Notes under the pieces: model-generated
The model's input: the letters and a program-made list of their open reading frames with translations, nothing else
What the model was told of the DNA's origin: nothing
Database searches by the model: none
Assembly: GCA_031272715.1 (NCBI GenBank)
Contig: JAISTH010000018.1
Location: forward strand, 1-64,000
Direction of reading: 5' to 3'
DNA: 64,000 nt
DNA from: Desulfovibrio sp.
GTDB lineage: Bacteria > Desulfobacterota > Desulfovibrionia > Desulfovibrionales > Desulfovibrionaceae
In this document: in pieces, positions 1 through 8,393 of the stretch
Numbering within the stretch: the first letter of the stretch is position 1
Layout of the letters: the number at the start of each line of letters is the position of its first letter
Translations under genes and position numbers: made by a program

Positions 1-117
1 GCCATGGGCGACGAGGAGAAAAACATCGATGGTGCGTAATGATTTCGCATCGCACGACAGGGGGGGCAGAAGTATATGTGGGAGGATGGGGGTATCAACA
101 CACTACCTGAAGAGAGC

Positions 118-135
118 TATGTCATTTCTGACATA
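118..135. promoter_or_regulatory. Dyad operator upstream of the AOR operon promoter
   Basis: The sequence TATGTCATTTCTGACATA is a perfect inverted repeat with 7-bp arms and a 4-bp centre. It ends exactly where the -35 element of the AOR promoter begins, the usual place for an activator. A closely similar 18-bp dyad overlaps the -10 of the tup promoter at 19690. That the two sites bind the same metal-responsive regulator is inference. Confidence 0.6.
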
Positions 136-164
136 TTGACGGTTCTCGCCAAAAGACGTCTAAC
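136..164 (+). promoter_or_regulatory. Putative sigma-70 promoter of the AOR-Hdr-FDH operon
   Basis: TTGACG (136-141) and TCTAAC (159-164) are separated by 17 bp and match the consensus -35 at five of six and -10 at four of six positions. Transcription would start near 171, leaving a leader of about 120 nt before the first gene at 294. No other strong promoter was seen before the first long gap in the operon. Confidence 0.45.
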
Positions 165-293
165 CTGAAAGCAAACTGCCCGATCCCCCCATGTCATTCC
201 CGCCACGTCCCCGCGAACCGTGACGGCGACCCCGGGATCGCGCCGCCCATTTCGGGCCCCTTCGCCTCCATCCAACCACGAGGAGCAGGGCGT

Positions 294-998
294 ATGAACG
301 AAAAGAACAACACCCCGAGAAAGGGCGGCATCACTCGCCGCCGCTTCCTGGAACAAACCGCACTGGCGGCCGCCGCGCTACCGCTGGCGGCTCAGGCCGC
401 GAAGGCCGCCCAGGCGCCCGCGCCGGCACCCGCCGCACCCCCCGCGAAGCCGAAGATGCGCTACCTCTTCGCCGAACGGGCCTCCTGCACCGGGTGCCGC
501 GCCTGCGAGTACGCATGCTCGCAGTTCCACGAGAAAGGCGTCACCAGACCGGCCCTCTCGCGCATCCACATCACCCGCTACAAGGGCATCGTGGACGTCC
601 CCAACATCTGCTGGCACTGCGAGGACGCCCCCTGCATCGCGTCCTGTCCCACCACCCCCAAGGCCATCAGGAAGGTCAAGGAGACCAACGGCATCGAGTT
701 CATCGACGACAAGACCTGCCTGGGCGCCAAGTGCAACAAGTGCATCGAGGCCTGTCCCCCGAAGTACCTGCGCCGCAACCCCGACACCGGCTGGCCCCTC
801 TTCTGCGACCTGTGCGGCGGCGACCCCGAGTGCGTCAAGGCCTGCGAGAACATAGCCCAGCAGGAACTGGCCCCGGCCCTGGTGACCAAGCCCACCGGCG
901 GCGGCGTCAACCTCACCTACCGCGACGTGACCGGCGACGAGGCCGCGGAGTCCCTGATCCAGAATTTCTACTTCCCCAACAACGAAGGCGGGAGGTGA
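294..998 (+). CDS. Tat-signal 4Fe-4S ferredoxin, electron-transfer partner of AOR
   Basis: This 234-residue protein begins with a twin-arginine signal (TRRRFLEQ near residue 14) followed by an alanine-rich hydrophobic stretch. Four cysteine clusters follow in the order CTGCRACEYAC, CWHCEDAPCIASC, CLGAKCNKCIEAC and CDLCGGDPECVKAC. This is the DmsB/HycB-type layout for up to four 4Fe-4S clusters. It lies 3 bp before the AOR gene, so it is most likely the small subunit that takes electrons from the catalytic subunit, like AorA or BamC. The Tat signal is unusual because AOR enzymes are normally cytoplasmic; either the pair is exported together or the signal is not used. The start is preceded by an AGGAGCAGG ribosome site. 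Confidence 0.85.
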   Translation: MNEKNNTPRKGGITRRRFLEQTALAAAALPLAAQAAKAAQAPAPAPAAPPAKPKMRYLFAERASCTGCRACEYACSQFHEKGVTRPALSRIHITRYKGIVDVPNICWHCEDAPCIASCPTTPKAIRKVKETNGIEFIDDKTCLGAKCNKCIEACPPKYLRRNPDTGWPLFCDLCGGDPECVKACENIAQQELAPALVTKPTGGGVNLTYRDVTGDEAAESLIQNFYFPNNEGGR

Positions 999-1001
999 GC
1001 C

Positions 1002-2816
1002 ATGGCCGCTCCGAAGGGTTGTTATTTCGGCAAGCTTCTGGACGTCGACCTCACCAGCGGCAAGATCAGCGTGAAAACGCTGGACGAGGAGATCTACAAG
1101 ACGTATCTCGGCGGCATCGGCCTCGGAGCCTACCTGCTCTACTCCGAACTCCCCGCCAAGATCGACCCCCTCTCCCCCCAGAACATGCTCTGCGTGCTCA
1201 CGGGGCCCCTGAACGGCACCGCCTGTCCCGCCTGCCGCCTCAACGTCTCCTTCAAGAGCCCCCTCACGGGCATCTACGGCCACACCCAAGTGGGCGGCCC
1301 CATGGGGAACGAGGTCAAGTGGTGCGGATGGGACGGGATCATCTTCCGGGGCAAGTCCCCCAAGCCCGTCTACCTCCACGTCGTCGACGACAAGGCTGAA
1401 CTCAAGGACGCGTCGAAGCTCTGGGGGAAGGACACCTACACCACGGACGAGATGCTGAAGGACGAGCTCAAGGACAAGGATCTCAAGACCCTCGTCATCG
1501 GTCCCGCCGGCGAGAACGGCGTGCTCTTCTCGGCCATGATCGTCGACCGGTTCCGCGCGGCCGCGCGCAGCGGCGGCGGCGCCGTCATGGGGTCGAAGAA
1601 CCTCAAGGCCATCGCCGTCCACGGAACCCGGGGCGTGCCCCTGGTCAACGTCGAGGCCTTCAACAAGGCGGCGAAGCAGGCCACCGAGGCCGCCCGGACC
1701 CAGGAGGCCTGGGACGGCATCAAGCGCATGGGCACGGCAGTGCTCATCGAGAACGCGAACTTCAACGCCGGCACGCTGGTCACGAGGAACTACCAGACAA
1801 GCTGGTTCCCGGACGTCGGCCGCATCGGCGCCGAGGAGGCCTACCGCACCTTCTGGAAGCGCAACGTCTCCTGTCCCAACTGCCCGGTCCACTGCATGAA
1901 GGTGGGCGTCCTGCGCAACACCAACTTCGACGGCCTCATCGCCGAAGGCCCGGAATACGAGACCGGCACCCTCTTCGGCAGCAACGTGGCCGTCTCCGAC
2001 TTCGACTTCATGATGAAGGCGGTGGAGTACTGCGACGCCATGGGGATGGACACCATCTCCGCCGGCGTCGTCTGCGGCTACACCATGGAACTGGTGGACA
2101 GGGGCATCCTGGATCCCGACAAGGACCTGGACCGGATCGACATGCGCTGGGGGAACGGGCAGGCCGTCCTTCAGGCCCTTGAGGCCATCGCCTTCAAGAA
2201 GGGGAAGGCCGGGGAACTGCTCGGCATGGGCACGAAGCGCATGGGGGAGAAGATCGGCGGCGACGCCCCCAAGTACGCCATGCAGGTCAAGGGGCAGGAA
2301 ATGGCCGCCCACGAGCCGCGAGGCTTCAAGGGCAGGGGCGTCTCCTACGCCCTGGGTCCCCGGGGAGGCTGCCACCACGAGGGGAACAACCCCCAGGGCC
2401 AGTCCCTCTGGACGATGATCGGCTCCACGGTCATGTGCACCTTCATCGGCGGCGTCCCGCTGAACAAGGCGAAGATCAACCCCCAGGTCATCTGCGACAT
2501 GCTCAACGCGGGGGCCGGCTGGAACTGGACCCCGGACACCTACTGGACAACGGCCAAGCGTCTCATTACCCTGCAGAGGTGCTACAACTACCGGGAGGCG
2601 GGCATCACCCGCAAGGACGACCGCCTGCCCGAGCGCTTCAAGGAGCCCCTGCCCGAAGGCCCGAAGAAGGGACAGACCTTCAGCGAGGAAGACACCAAGA
2701 AGATGCAGGACGAGTACTACGCGTACTACGGTTGGGACGACGACGGCATCCCCACCGAGGCGACCCTGACCCAGCTGGGCCTGGGCTACGCCATCAAGGA
2801 CATCAAGAAGAAATGA
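1002..2816 (+). CDS. aor: Tungsten-dependent aldehyde:ferredoxin oxidoreductase
   Basis: At 604 residues this is full length for the AOR family, which uses a tungsten bis-pterin cofactor and one 4Fe-4S cluster to interconvert aldehydes and carboxylic acids. The N-terminal pterin domain has the family pattern YLGGIGLGAYLL and LTGPLNGT. The cluster ligands are visible as CPNCPVHC (C291, C294, C298) plus a later cysteine near residue 498 in QVICDMLNAG. The motif YNYREAG near the C terminus is also typical. It has no signal peptide of its own. It sits between two Fe-S proteins and upstream of Hdr-like subunits, and tungstate transport genes lie 18 kb downstream. BamB-type benzoyl-CoA reductase is a relative with a similar neighbourhood, so the true substrate is open. 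Confidence 0.93.
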   Translation: MAAPKGCYFGKLLDVDLTSGKISVKTLDEEIYKTYLGGIGLGAYLLYSELPAKIDPLSPQNMLCVLTGPLNGTACPACRLNVSFKSPLTGIYGHTQVGGPMGNEVKWCGWDGIIFRGKSPKPVYLHVVDDKAELKDASKLWGKDTYTTDEMLKDELKDKDLKTLVIGPAGENGVLFSAMIVDRFRAAARSGGGAVMGSKNLKAIAVHGTRGVPLVNVEAFNKAAKQATEAARTQEAWDGIKRMGTAVLIENANFNAGTLVTRNYQTSWFPDVGRIGAEEAYRTFWKRNVSCPNCPVHCMKVGVLRNTNFDGLIAEGPEYETGTLFGSNVAVSDFDFMMKAVEYCDAMGMDTISAGVVCGYTMELVDRGILDPDKDLDRIDMRWGNGQAVLQALEAIAFKKGKAGELLGMGTKRMGEKIGGDAPKYAMQVKGQEMAAHEPRGFKGRGVSYALGPRGGCHHEGNNPQGQSLWTMIGSTVMCTFIGGVPLNKAKINPQVICDMLNAGAGWNWTPDTYWTTAKRLITLQRCYNYREAGITRKDDRLPERFKEPLPEGPKKGQTFSEEDTKKMQDEYYAYYGWDDDGIPTEATLTQLGLGYAIKDIKKK

Positions 2817-2889
2817 CGAAACGGCCGCCAGCGCCGGGGACGGGGACCTCGCTCCCCGCCCCGGCGACAGGCGGCGACAGGCGGCAAGG

Positions 2890-3594
2890 ATGGCCTGCAA
2901 GCGAACATCCCTCTCGAGACGAACGTTCCTCCAGATCGGCGGCGCCGGCATCGCGGCGGCGGGTCTGACCGCCATCGCCGCGAGCACGGGTGAGGCCGCC
3001 CCGCCCCGCCCCCCGGGAGCCCTCGAGGAGGGCGCGTTCCTCGCGCGCTGCGCCCGGTGCATGCGGTGCGTCGACGCCTGCATCCCCTTGGCGTTGCGCC
3101 CCGGCGGCTGGCTCGACGGCGGCAGGAACCTCGGCACCCCGGTGCTGGATCCCGCCAAGTGCATCTTCTGCATGGAATGCGTGCGGACCTGTCCCACCGG
3201 CGCCCTGGAGAAGATCCCCAAGGCCGAGGTGGACATCGGGGAGATCGTCATCGTCCAGGACGTCTGCCTCGCCTGGCGCAAGACGCGACGCTGCGACATC
3301 TGCTTCAAGGCCTGTCCCGCCAAGGCCATCACCATGCAGGACCGGCGGTTCCCGGTCCTCTCCAAGCCCGAGAAATGCAACGGCTGCGGCATCTGCGTGC
3401 GGCGATGCCCCGAGGCCGGCTCCATCCTCATGACCGACAAGGGGGCCAACCGCCCTGCGCCGCCCCCGGGCCACCTGCTGACGCATCTGGAGGACAGGGT
3501 CGGGCCGTACGAGATCGCCCCGCCACCCTGGTCCCAGTGGTTCCAGAACAGACTTCTCACCCTGGCCCAGCATTTCGGGCTGGCATCTCGTTGA
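2890..3594 (+). CDS. NapG/MauM-like Tat-signal ferredoxin
   Basis: The 234-residue product starts with a Tat motif (LSRRTFLQIGGAG) and a hydrophobic stretch ending near ASTGEA. Cysteine clusters CARCMRCVDAC, CIFCMECVRTC, CDICFKAC and CNGCGICVRRC indicate up to four 4Fe-4S clusters. The closest known pattern is NapG/MauM, a periplasmic ferredoxin that works with the membrane protein NapH. A NapH-like gene occurs later in this operon (8390-9691), so the two probably form a quinone-linked or transmembrane electron conduit. The gene lies 73 bp after AOR. The start ATG has only a weak ribosome site. The partner assignment is inference. Confidence 0.8.
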   Translation: MACKRTSLSRRTFLQIGGAGIAAAGLTAIAASTGEAAPPRPPGALEEGAFLARCARCMRCVDACIPLALRPGGWLDGGRNLGTPVLDPAKCIFCMECVRTCPTGALEKIPKAEVDIGEIVIVQDVCLAWRKTRRCDICFKACPAKAITMQDRRFPVLSKPEKCNGCGICVRRCPEAGSILMTDKGANRPAPPPGHLLTHLEDRVGPYEIAPPPWSQWFQNRLLTLAQHFGLASR

Positions 3595-3610
3595 GGCGGC
3601 GGGGAGGGAC

Positions 3611-4882
3611 GTGTCCATGACCGGAAAGGCTGCGGGACTTCCCGTGCTCGTCGCGGGGGGAGGCGTCGCGGGCATGCAGGCGGCACTGCATCTCGCCGAT
3701 GCCGGCGTCCCCGTGGTCCTGGCCGAGCGGGAGGGATTCCTCGGCGGCCAGGTCTTCCGCCTGGACAAGGTCTACCCCACGGACCACTGCGCCTTCTGCC
3801 CCGTCTGGCCCAAGGCCAGGGCCTGCAGGAGCCATCCCCTGATACGCCTTCGCCTCAAGGCCCGCCTCGAGACCGTCGAGGAGGACGGAGAGGGAACCGT
3901 CGCGGTCCTGCGCGTCGCCCCGGACGCCGTCGACGCCGACCGCTGCGTCTTCTGCGGACGGTGCATGGCGGCCTGTCCCAGGGGGGCCGTCGTCGGACGC
4001 CCCGACGACATCCCCCACGATCCCTCGACCGCCCCCCGGGCGATCGTGCTGGACGACCTGTGCGACGGCTGCGGCGCCTGCGCCGCGGCCTGTCCCGCCA
4101 GCGCCATCGAAAAGAGCGCCCTTGGCCGGAGGGAACCCTCCTTCGAGCGGATCCCCGTCAGGACGGTCGTCCACGCCACGGGCTTCAGGGAACCCGTGCC
4201 CCATCCGGCGCCGGAGTTCGGGGCGGGAACCCATCCGGACATCCTGACCGCCATGGCCTTCGAGAAATTGACGGCGGAATTCGCCAAGGGGGACGGCCCG
4301 CTGCGCTGCCCCTCGGACGGGCGGCCGGCGAAAAGCGTCGCCTTCGTCCAGTGCGCCGGGGCCAGGGACATGCGCCACATCCCCCACTGCTCGGCCGTGT
4401 GCTGCATGCACGCCTCCAAGCACGCCCGGTGGCTGAAACGCCGCGACCCCTCCCTCGACGTCGCCATCTACCACACGGACCTGCGCACCCCGGGCAAGGG
4501 GCAGGAGGCTTACATGCGCGCGGCCAGGGCCGAGGGGGTCCGGTTTTTCCACGCTCGGCCCGGACTTGTCGCGCCTTTGGACCAGCAACGCGCGAAGGGC
4601 GTGCTGTTGCGTCACGAGGCCGCAGAGAAGGTGGCGTCCACGGTCGTGGACCTCGTCGTCCTGAACGGCGGTCTCGCCTGCAATCCCTCGACGGTCGACG
4701 GCGCGACGCCGGGCAACGGGACGGATTCCGGACGTCCGGGAATTTCACGGGCCTGCGGCTTCTGCCGGGAACCGGCGGACATCGCGAGATCGGTCATCCA
4801 GGCGGGAGCCGTCGTGGCAGCCCTTCTGCAGGAACTCGCCGATTGCGTCCCCGGGGACGCCATGGAGGCGAGCCGTGGCTGA
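3611..4882 (+). CDS. HdrA-like FAD and ferredoxin protein, short form
   Basis: The product (423 residues from GTG, 421 from the ATG at 3617) starts directly with an FAD-binding motif (GGGVAGMQAALHLADAG). The segment DHCAFCPVWPKARACRSHP corresponds to the HdrA/QmoA cysteine region. Two ferredoxin motifs follow, CVFCGRCMAAC and CDGCGACAAAC. The C-terminal ACGFCREPADIARSVIQAG matches the HdrA ending. It lacks the N-terminal domain of full HdrA, which is present in the next gene. It overlaps that gene by 8 bp, implying coupled translation and a complex. HdrA proteins carry the flavin at which electron bifurcation can occur; whether it does so here cannot be read from sequence. Confidence 0.8.
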   Translation: MSMTGKAAGLPVLVAGGGVAGMQAALHLADAGVPVVLAEREGFLGGQVFRLDKVYPTDHCAFCPVWPKARACRSHPLIRLRLKARLETVEEDGEGTVAVLRVAPDAVDADRCVFCGRCMAACPRGAVVGRPDDIPHDPSTAPRAIVLDDLCDGCGACAAACPASAIEKSALGRREPSFERIPVRTVVHATGFREPVPHPAPEFGAGTHPDILTAMAFEKLTAEFAKGDGPLRCPSDGRPAKSVAFVQCAGARDMRHIPHCSAVCCMHASKHARWLKRRDPSLDVAIYHTDLRTPGKGQEAYMRAARAEGVRFFHARPGLVAPLDQQRAKGVLLRHEAAEKVASTVVDLVVLNGGLACNPSTVDGATPGNGTDSGRPGISRACGFCREPADIARSVIQAGAVVAALLQELADCVPGDAMEASRG

Positions 4883-6599
4883 TGCGGTCGTCCTGTGCAC
4901 CTGTTGCGGCGCCATGGAGGAAATCTTCGACATGGCGGCCATCGAGGAGCGCCTTAAGGGGGGCGGATCCGCCCCCGTGCCAATGTGCGTCGTCCCGCGC
5001 CTGTGCAGTCGGGAAGGTGCGAGGCTCGCGGCCGACCGGATGAGGCAGCTCCCGCCGGGAGGTCTCGTCATCGGAGCCTGCGCCTTTTCGGCGCGGGGCG
5101 ACGCCGTCATGGGCATGCTGGCCGAGGAGGGTGTCCGGGACATCCCGGTGCACTGGGCCGACCTGCGGGAAGGTTGCGCCTTCGTCCACCCGGGCGACGC
5201 CAAGGGCGCAACGATGAAGGCCGCCGACATCCTCGCCATGGGACTGGCCGACCTCGGACGGGCCGACGGTGGCGCGCCCGTCTTGCGGACGCCCCCGCAT
5301 CGGCGCGTGCTGATCCTCGGAGGCGGCCCGGCAGGCCTCGCCGCCGCGAGAGCGGCCCTGCAGCGGGGCGTCGACGTGACCCTCGTGGAAAAACGCCCCG
5401 CCATCGGGGGGATGCTCCCGATGCTCCGGAAACTCTTCCCGGACATGGGCTCCTCCTCGGACATGCTGGCGCGTCTCGACCTTCCTGCGGGAGTCGACCT
5501 TCGCACCGCAACGGCCGTCTCGGAACTGCGGCCCGCCCTTGGGGGCTTCACGGTCACGCTGAAGGGCGTCAAGGGCGACGGGAAACCCGAGGAACTTTCC
5601 GTCGGCGCCGTCATCCTCGCCATGGGCGGACAGCCGGTGCTGCCGAAGGGACGGCTGCGATACGGGGAGCTTGCCGGCATCGCCAGCCAGATGGAACTCG
5701 AGACCCGGCTCGCCAAGGCGGAACGCAATCCCGACGATGCGGCGTCGCTTCCCCGCAAGGCCGTCTTCGTCCAGTGCGTCGCCGCGCGGGAGGACGACCG
5801 CCCGTACTGCAGCGCCGTCTGCTGTCCCGCCGCCCTGAAGAACGGCATGCGTCTGCTGGAATGCGTCCCCGACGCCGAGGTCACGGTCCTGCACCGGAAC
5901 GTCTGCATGCCCGGGCGCGAACTCGAGAGCTTCTACCGCCTCGCCAGGGAGCGAGGGGTGCGCATGCGGCCCATGGATCCGGAAGTCCCTCTGGAGATCC
6001 TGGAAGAGGACGGAAAAGTGTCCGGGGTGCGCATGCAGGATGCGTCAAGCGGCGAGACGGTGACGCTGCCCTGCGACGGACTTGCGTGCAGCACGCCCGT
6101 GGCCCCTGCGCCCGATGCGGCGAAGCTCGCGGCGATGCTGGGCGTCAGGCTGGACGACATGGGATTCGTCTGCGGCGAGGAACCCGCGCGTCCCCTGGAG
6201 ACCCCGGTGCGGGGCGTCTTCTGCTGCGGATCCGTGCGCTGGCCCTGCACCGTGGCCCAGGCCGTCGAGGAAGGCGCCGCCGCAGGACTGCTCGCTGCGA
6301 CCCACGTCGCGGAACCGTCCGCAACCCCCTCGTGGAGGCCCTTGAACGTCGCCCACGCCACGGCCACGATCCTCGACCGGGATTGCAGCGGCTGCGGCAG
6401 GTGTCTCGCGGCGTGTCCCCACGGCGCATGCGTGCCTGACCGGGGTTCCGGGCCCCGGAGAACCGTGGCCGTGCTCGCCGACCGATGCGAGGGATGCGGC
6501 GGCTGCGCCGCCGTCTGTCCCACCGGTGCGGCCCGCATCGCCTTCCGGCCCGTGGCGGGCGTGGTCGAGGGCCTGCGGCGCGTTCTGGAGGTGGCGTAA
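4875..6599 (+). CDS. HdrA-like flavoprotein, long form
   Basis: This 574-residue protein starts at GTG inside the end of the previous gene. Its first 130 residues match the HdrA N-terminal domain, with LCTCCG, a cysteine pair in PMCVVPRLC, IGACAFSARGD and LREGCAFVHPGDAKGAT. An FAD-binding motif (ILGGGPAGLAAARAAL) lies near residue 140. Two ferredoxin motifs, CSGCGRCLAAC and CEGCGGCAAVC, lie in the last 80 residues. Together with the short HdrA-like protein it gives two flavin subunits in one operon, as in QmoA/QmoB. It overlaps the downstream MvhD-like gene at TAATG. A role in moving AOR electrons to a second acceptor is inference. Confidence 0.82.
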   Translation: MADAVVLCTCCGAMEEIFDMAAIEERLKGGGSAPVPMCVVPRLCSREGARLAADRMRQLPPGGLVIGACAFSARGDAVMGMLAEEGVRDIPVHWADLREGCAFVHPGDAKGATMKAADILAMGLADLGRADGGAPVLRTPPHRRVLILGGGPAGLAAARAALQRGVDVTLVEKRPAIGGMLPMLRKLFPDMGSSSDMLARLDLPAGVDLRTATAVSELRPALGGFTVTLKGVKGDGKPEELSVGAVILAMGGQPVLPKGRLRYGELAGIASQMELETRLAKAERNPDDAASLPRKAVFVQCVAAREDDRPYCSAVCCPAALKNGMRLLECVPDAEVTVLHRNVCMPGRELESFYRLARERGVRMRPMDPEVPLEILEEDGKVSGVRMQDASSGETVTLPCDGLACSTPVAPAPDAAKLAAMLGVRLDDMGFVCGEEPARPLETPVRGVFCCGSVRWPCTVAQAVEEGAAAGLLAATHVAEPSATPSWRPLNVAHATATILDRDCSGCGRCLAACPHGACVPDRGSGPRRTVAVLADRCEGCGGCAAVCPTGAARIAFRPVAGVVEGLRRVLEVA

Positions 6600-7912
6600 T
6601 GAGCGCCGTCGCGGTCTGCTTCGTCTGCCAGTGGTGTGCGCAGATCGGCGCCGAGCGTGCCGGCAGGGACAGGCTGCAGCTGCCGGGCGGATTCGTGATG
6701 GTGCCCGTCCCCTGCGCCGGCGCCGTCCCCGTGGACGTCGTCCTGCGGGCCTTCGCCGACGGGGCGGAGGGGGTGGCCGTCCTCGGCTGCCATCTCGGCG
6801 GATGCCACCACAACCAGGGGAACCGCGGGGCATCCGTGCGACTCGCCCTTCTCGGGGCGACCCTCGCCACCCTCGGCGTGCATCCCCACAGGCTTCTGGT
6901 CAGCTTCGGCAGCGCCCACGAGGGACACCAGTTCGCATCGGTCGTCGAGGGCTTCATGACGCGTCTCGGGGCCCTGTCCCAAGGCGCCGATCTCGCCCTG
7001 CTCCGAGGCCGGCTCGAAGGCGCCGCCCTGGCTCCGGGATGCGACCTGCCGCCCCGGGAGCCCGAAGCGGGCGCACCGTCCCCCCTGCCTGCCGACATCC
7101 TCGAGGAGGCGAGACGGCTGCTTGCATCCGGCGAAGTGGGCCATGTCCTTGGACTCGCCGTCACGGACGGAGGCGTCCTTCCGGAGGTCTTCTCCACCCC
7201 CCAGGAACTGGAACGCGCGGTCGCGGCCTCCAAGTATCCCCTCGCCAAGACCTTCTGGCGTTTCATGGGCGGCATGCCGCAGGGGACGAGCGCCGCGCTC
7301 GTCTGCCGTCCCTGCGACGCCCGGGCCGTCCGGGAACAGACGAAGATGGCCCAGTACGAGGGACAGACGGTCCGCTGCCTGACGCTCGGCTGCTCGGAGG
7401 AGGACGCCCACAAGTGCGGCTGCGCCAATCCCGGCGTCGACGCCCCTTCCTACGTCGCGTTGCCCGATCCCCTGGCGGATCTCGACCCCGCCGGCCGCAT
7501 CGCCTTCTGGCGCGACTCCTTCCAGCGGTGCATCAAGTGCTACGGCTGCAGGAACGTCTGCCCCGTCTGCATCTGCCCCTCCTGCCGTCTCGAGGACGAA
7601 ACCTTCGTCCCGCCAGGGATCCTGCCGCCGCCGCCCCTACCCTGGCATGCATGCCGCGCCCTCCACGTCGCGGATCGCTGCGTCGGCTGCGGTGCCTGCC
7701 AGGACGCCTGTCCTTCGGGCCTGCCGCTGCTCGCCCTGCATGGCTCCCTGTCCGGACATCTCCACCGGGAATCCGCCTATATCGCGGGCATGGGCATGAC
7801 GTCCCCCATCGCCGCTGCCATGGCAGCGCAAGGGCCCTGCGGCGGGCCGCCACCCGCCTGGGGCGAGCCGGGAGGCGCACGGGGCGCCGATCGGGAGGTG
7901 CGCCATGGATGA
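6599..7912 (+). CDS. MvhD-domain protein fused to an FrhB/FdhB-like Fe-S domain
   Basis: The ATG at 6599 overlaps the upstream stop codon, so the longer ORF-track start is not used. Residues 1-130 are an MvhD domain with CFVCQWCAQIGAE and GCHLGGCHHNQGN; this domain passes electrons between an oxidoreductase and HdrA. The rest resembles the F420-hydrogenase/formate-dehydrogenase beta family, with CRPCDARAVREQ, CIKCYGCRNVCPVC and a ferredoxin motif CVGCGACQDAC. The product is 437 residues. It overlaps the HdrC-like gene by 8 bp. It is the natural adapter between the HdrA-like proteins and either AOR or the formate dehydrogenase downstream. Confidence 0.78.
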   Translation: MSAVAVCFVCQWCAQIGAERAGRDRLQLPGGFVMVPVPCAGAVPVDVVLRAFADGAEGVAVLGCHLGGCHHNQGNRGASVRLALLGATLATLGVHPHRLLVSFGSAHEGHQFASVVEGFMTRLGALSQGADLALLRGRLEGAALAPGCDLPPREPEAGAPSPLPADILEEARRLLASGEVGHVLGLAVTDGGVLPEVFSTPQELERAVAASKYPLAKTFWRFMGGMPQGTSAALVCRPCDARAVREQTKMAQYEGQTVRCLTLGCSEEDAHKCGCANPGVDAPSYVALPDPLADLDPAGRIAFWRDSFQRCIKCYGCRNVCPVCICPSCRLEDETFVPPGILPPPPLPWHACRALHVADRCVGCGACQDACPSGLPLLALHGSLSGHLHRESAYIAGMGMTSPIAAAMAAQGPCGGPPPAWGEPGGARGADREVRHG

Positions 7913-8393
7913 GCGACGGAACATCCTCCGGCAGCTCAGGCGCCACCATCGCCTCGATGCCTGCGTCGCCTGCGGCAAGTGCTCGGCCGCCTGCGCCATG
8001 GCCGCCATGTACGACGACATCTCCCTCGCGTGCTCGCCCCGCGCCTTCGTGCAGATGGCGCTCCACGCAGAGGAGCCGAGGATCCCCGAGGAAGTCCGGC
8101 GCTGCGTCCAGTGCGGCAACTGCACGGCGACCTGTCCCGAAGGCGTCGATCCCTCGGGCCTCATCCGCGCCCTGCTGCAACTGGACGGTGCATCAGAAAT
8201 CCGCCGCTGCGCGCGATGCCGCCGGGAACTGCCGCCCCCCGCCGCCCTGGCCTGGCTCGAGAACGCACTGCCCAAGGCGGAGCCGACGGGCCTCGAGGAC
8301 GCGCCGCCCCGGAGCGCGTCGGCGTTCCTGGATCTTTGCCCGGTCTGCCGCAGGCAGGCCTTCGCCGAGACCATCTGCAGGGAGGCGTCATGA
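7905..8393 (+). CDS. HdrC-like double 4Fe-4S protein
   Basis: The 162-residue protein carries CVACGKCSAAC and CVQCGNCTATC, the two cysteine clusters of HdrC. The spacing between them and the short N terminus fit the family. An extra C-terminal part has two CxxC pairs (CARC and CPVC) that standard HdrC lacks; these might bind a metal or an additional cluster. No HdrB gene follows, so the usual HdrB disulfide site is missing and the complex probably hands electrons to another partner, such as the NapH-like protein encoded next. The start overlaps the previous gene. Confidence 0.78.
   Translation: MDERRNILRQLRRHHRLDACVACGKCSAACAMAAMYDDISLACSPRAFVQMALHAEEPRIPEEVRRCVQCGNCTATCPEGVDPSGLIRALLQLDGASEIRRCARCRRELPPPAALAWLENALPKAEPTGLEDAPPRSASAFLDLCPVCRRQAFAETICREAS

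Noticed and set aside
1-39. Twelve in-frame codons ending in TAA at the left edge, possibly the end of an upstream gene
   Set aside because: Too short to judge; chance open frame is as likely.
378-3686. Minus-strand 1102-aa open frame
   Set aside because: It lies opposite the AOR genes, has no domain and has the composition of an antisense shadow in GC-rich DNA.
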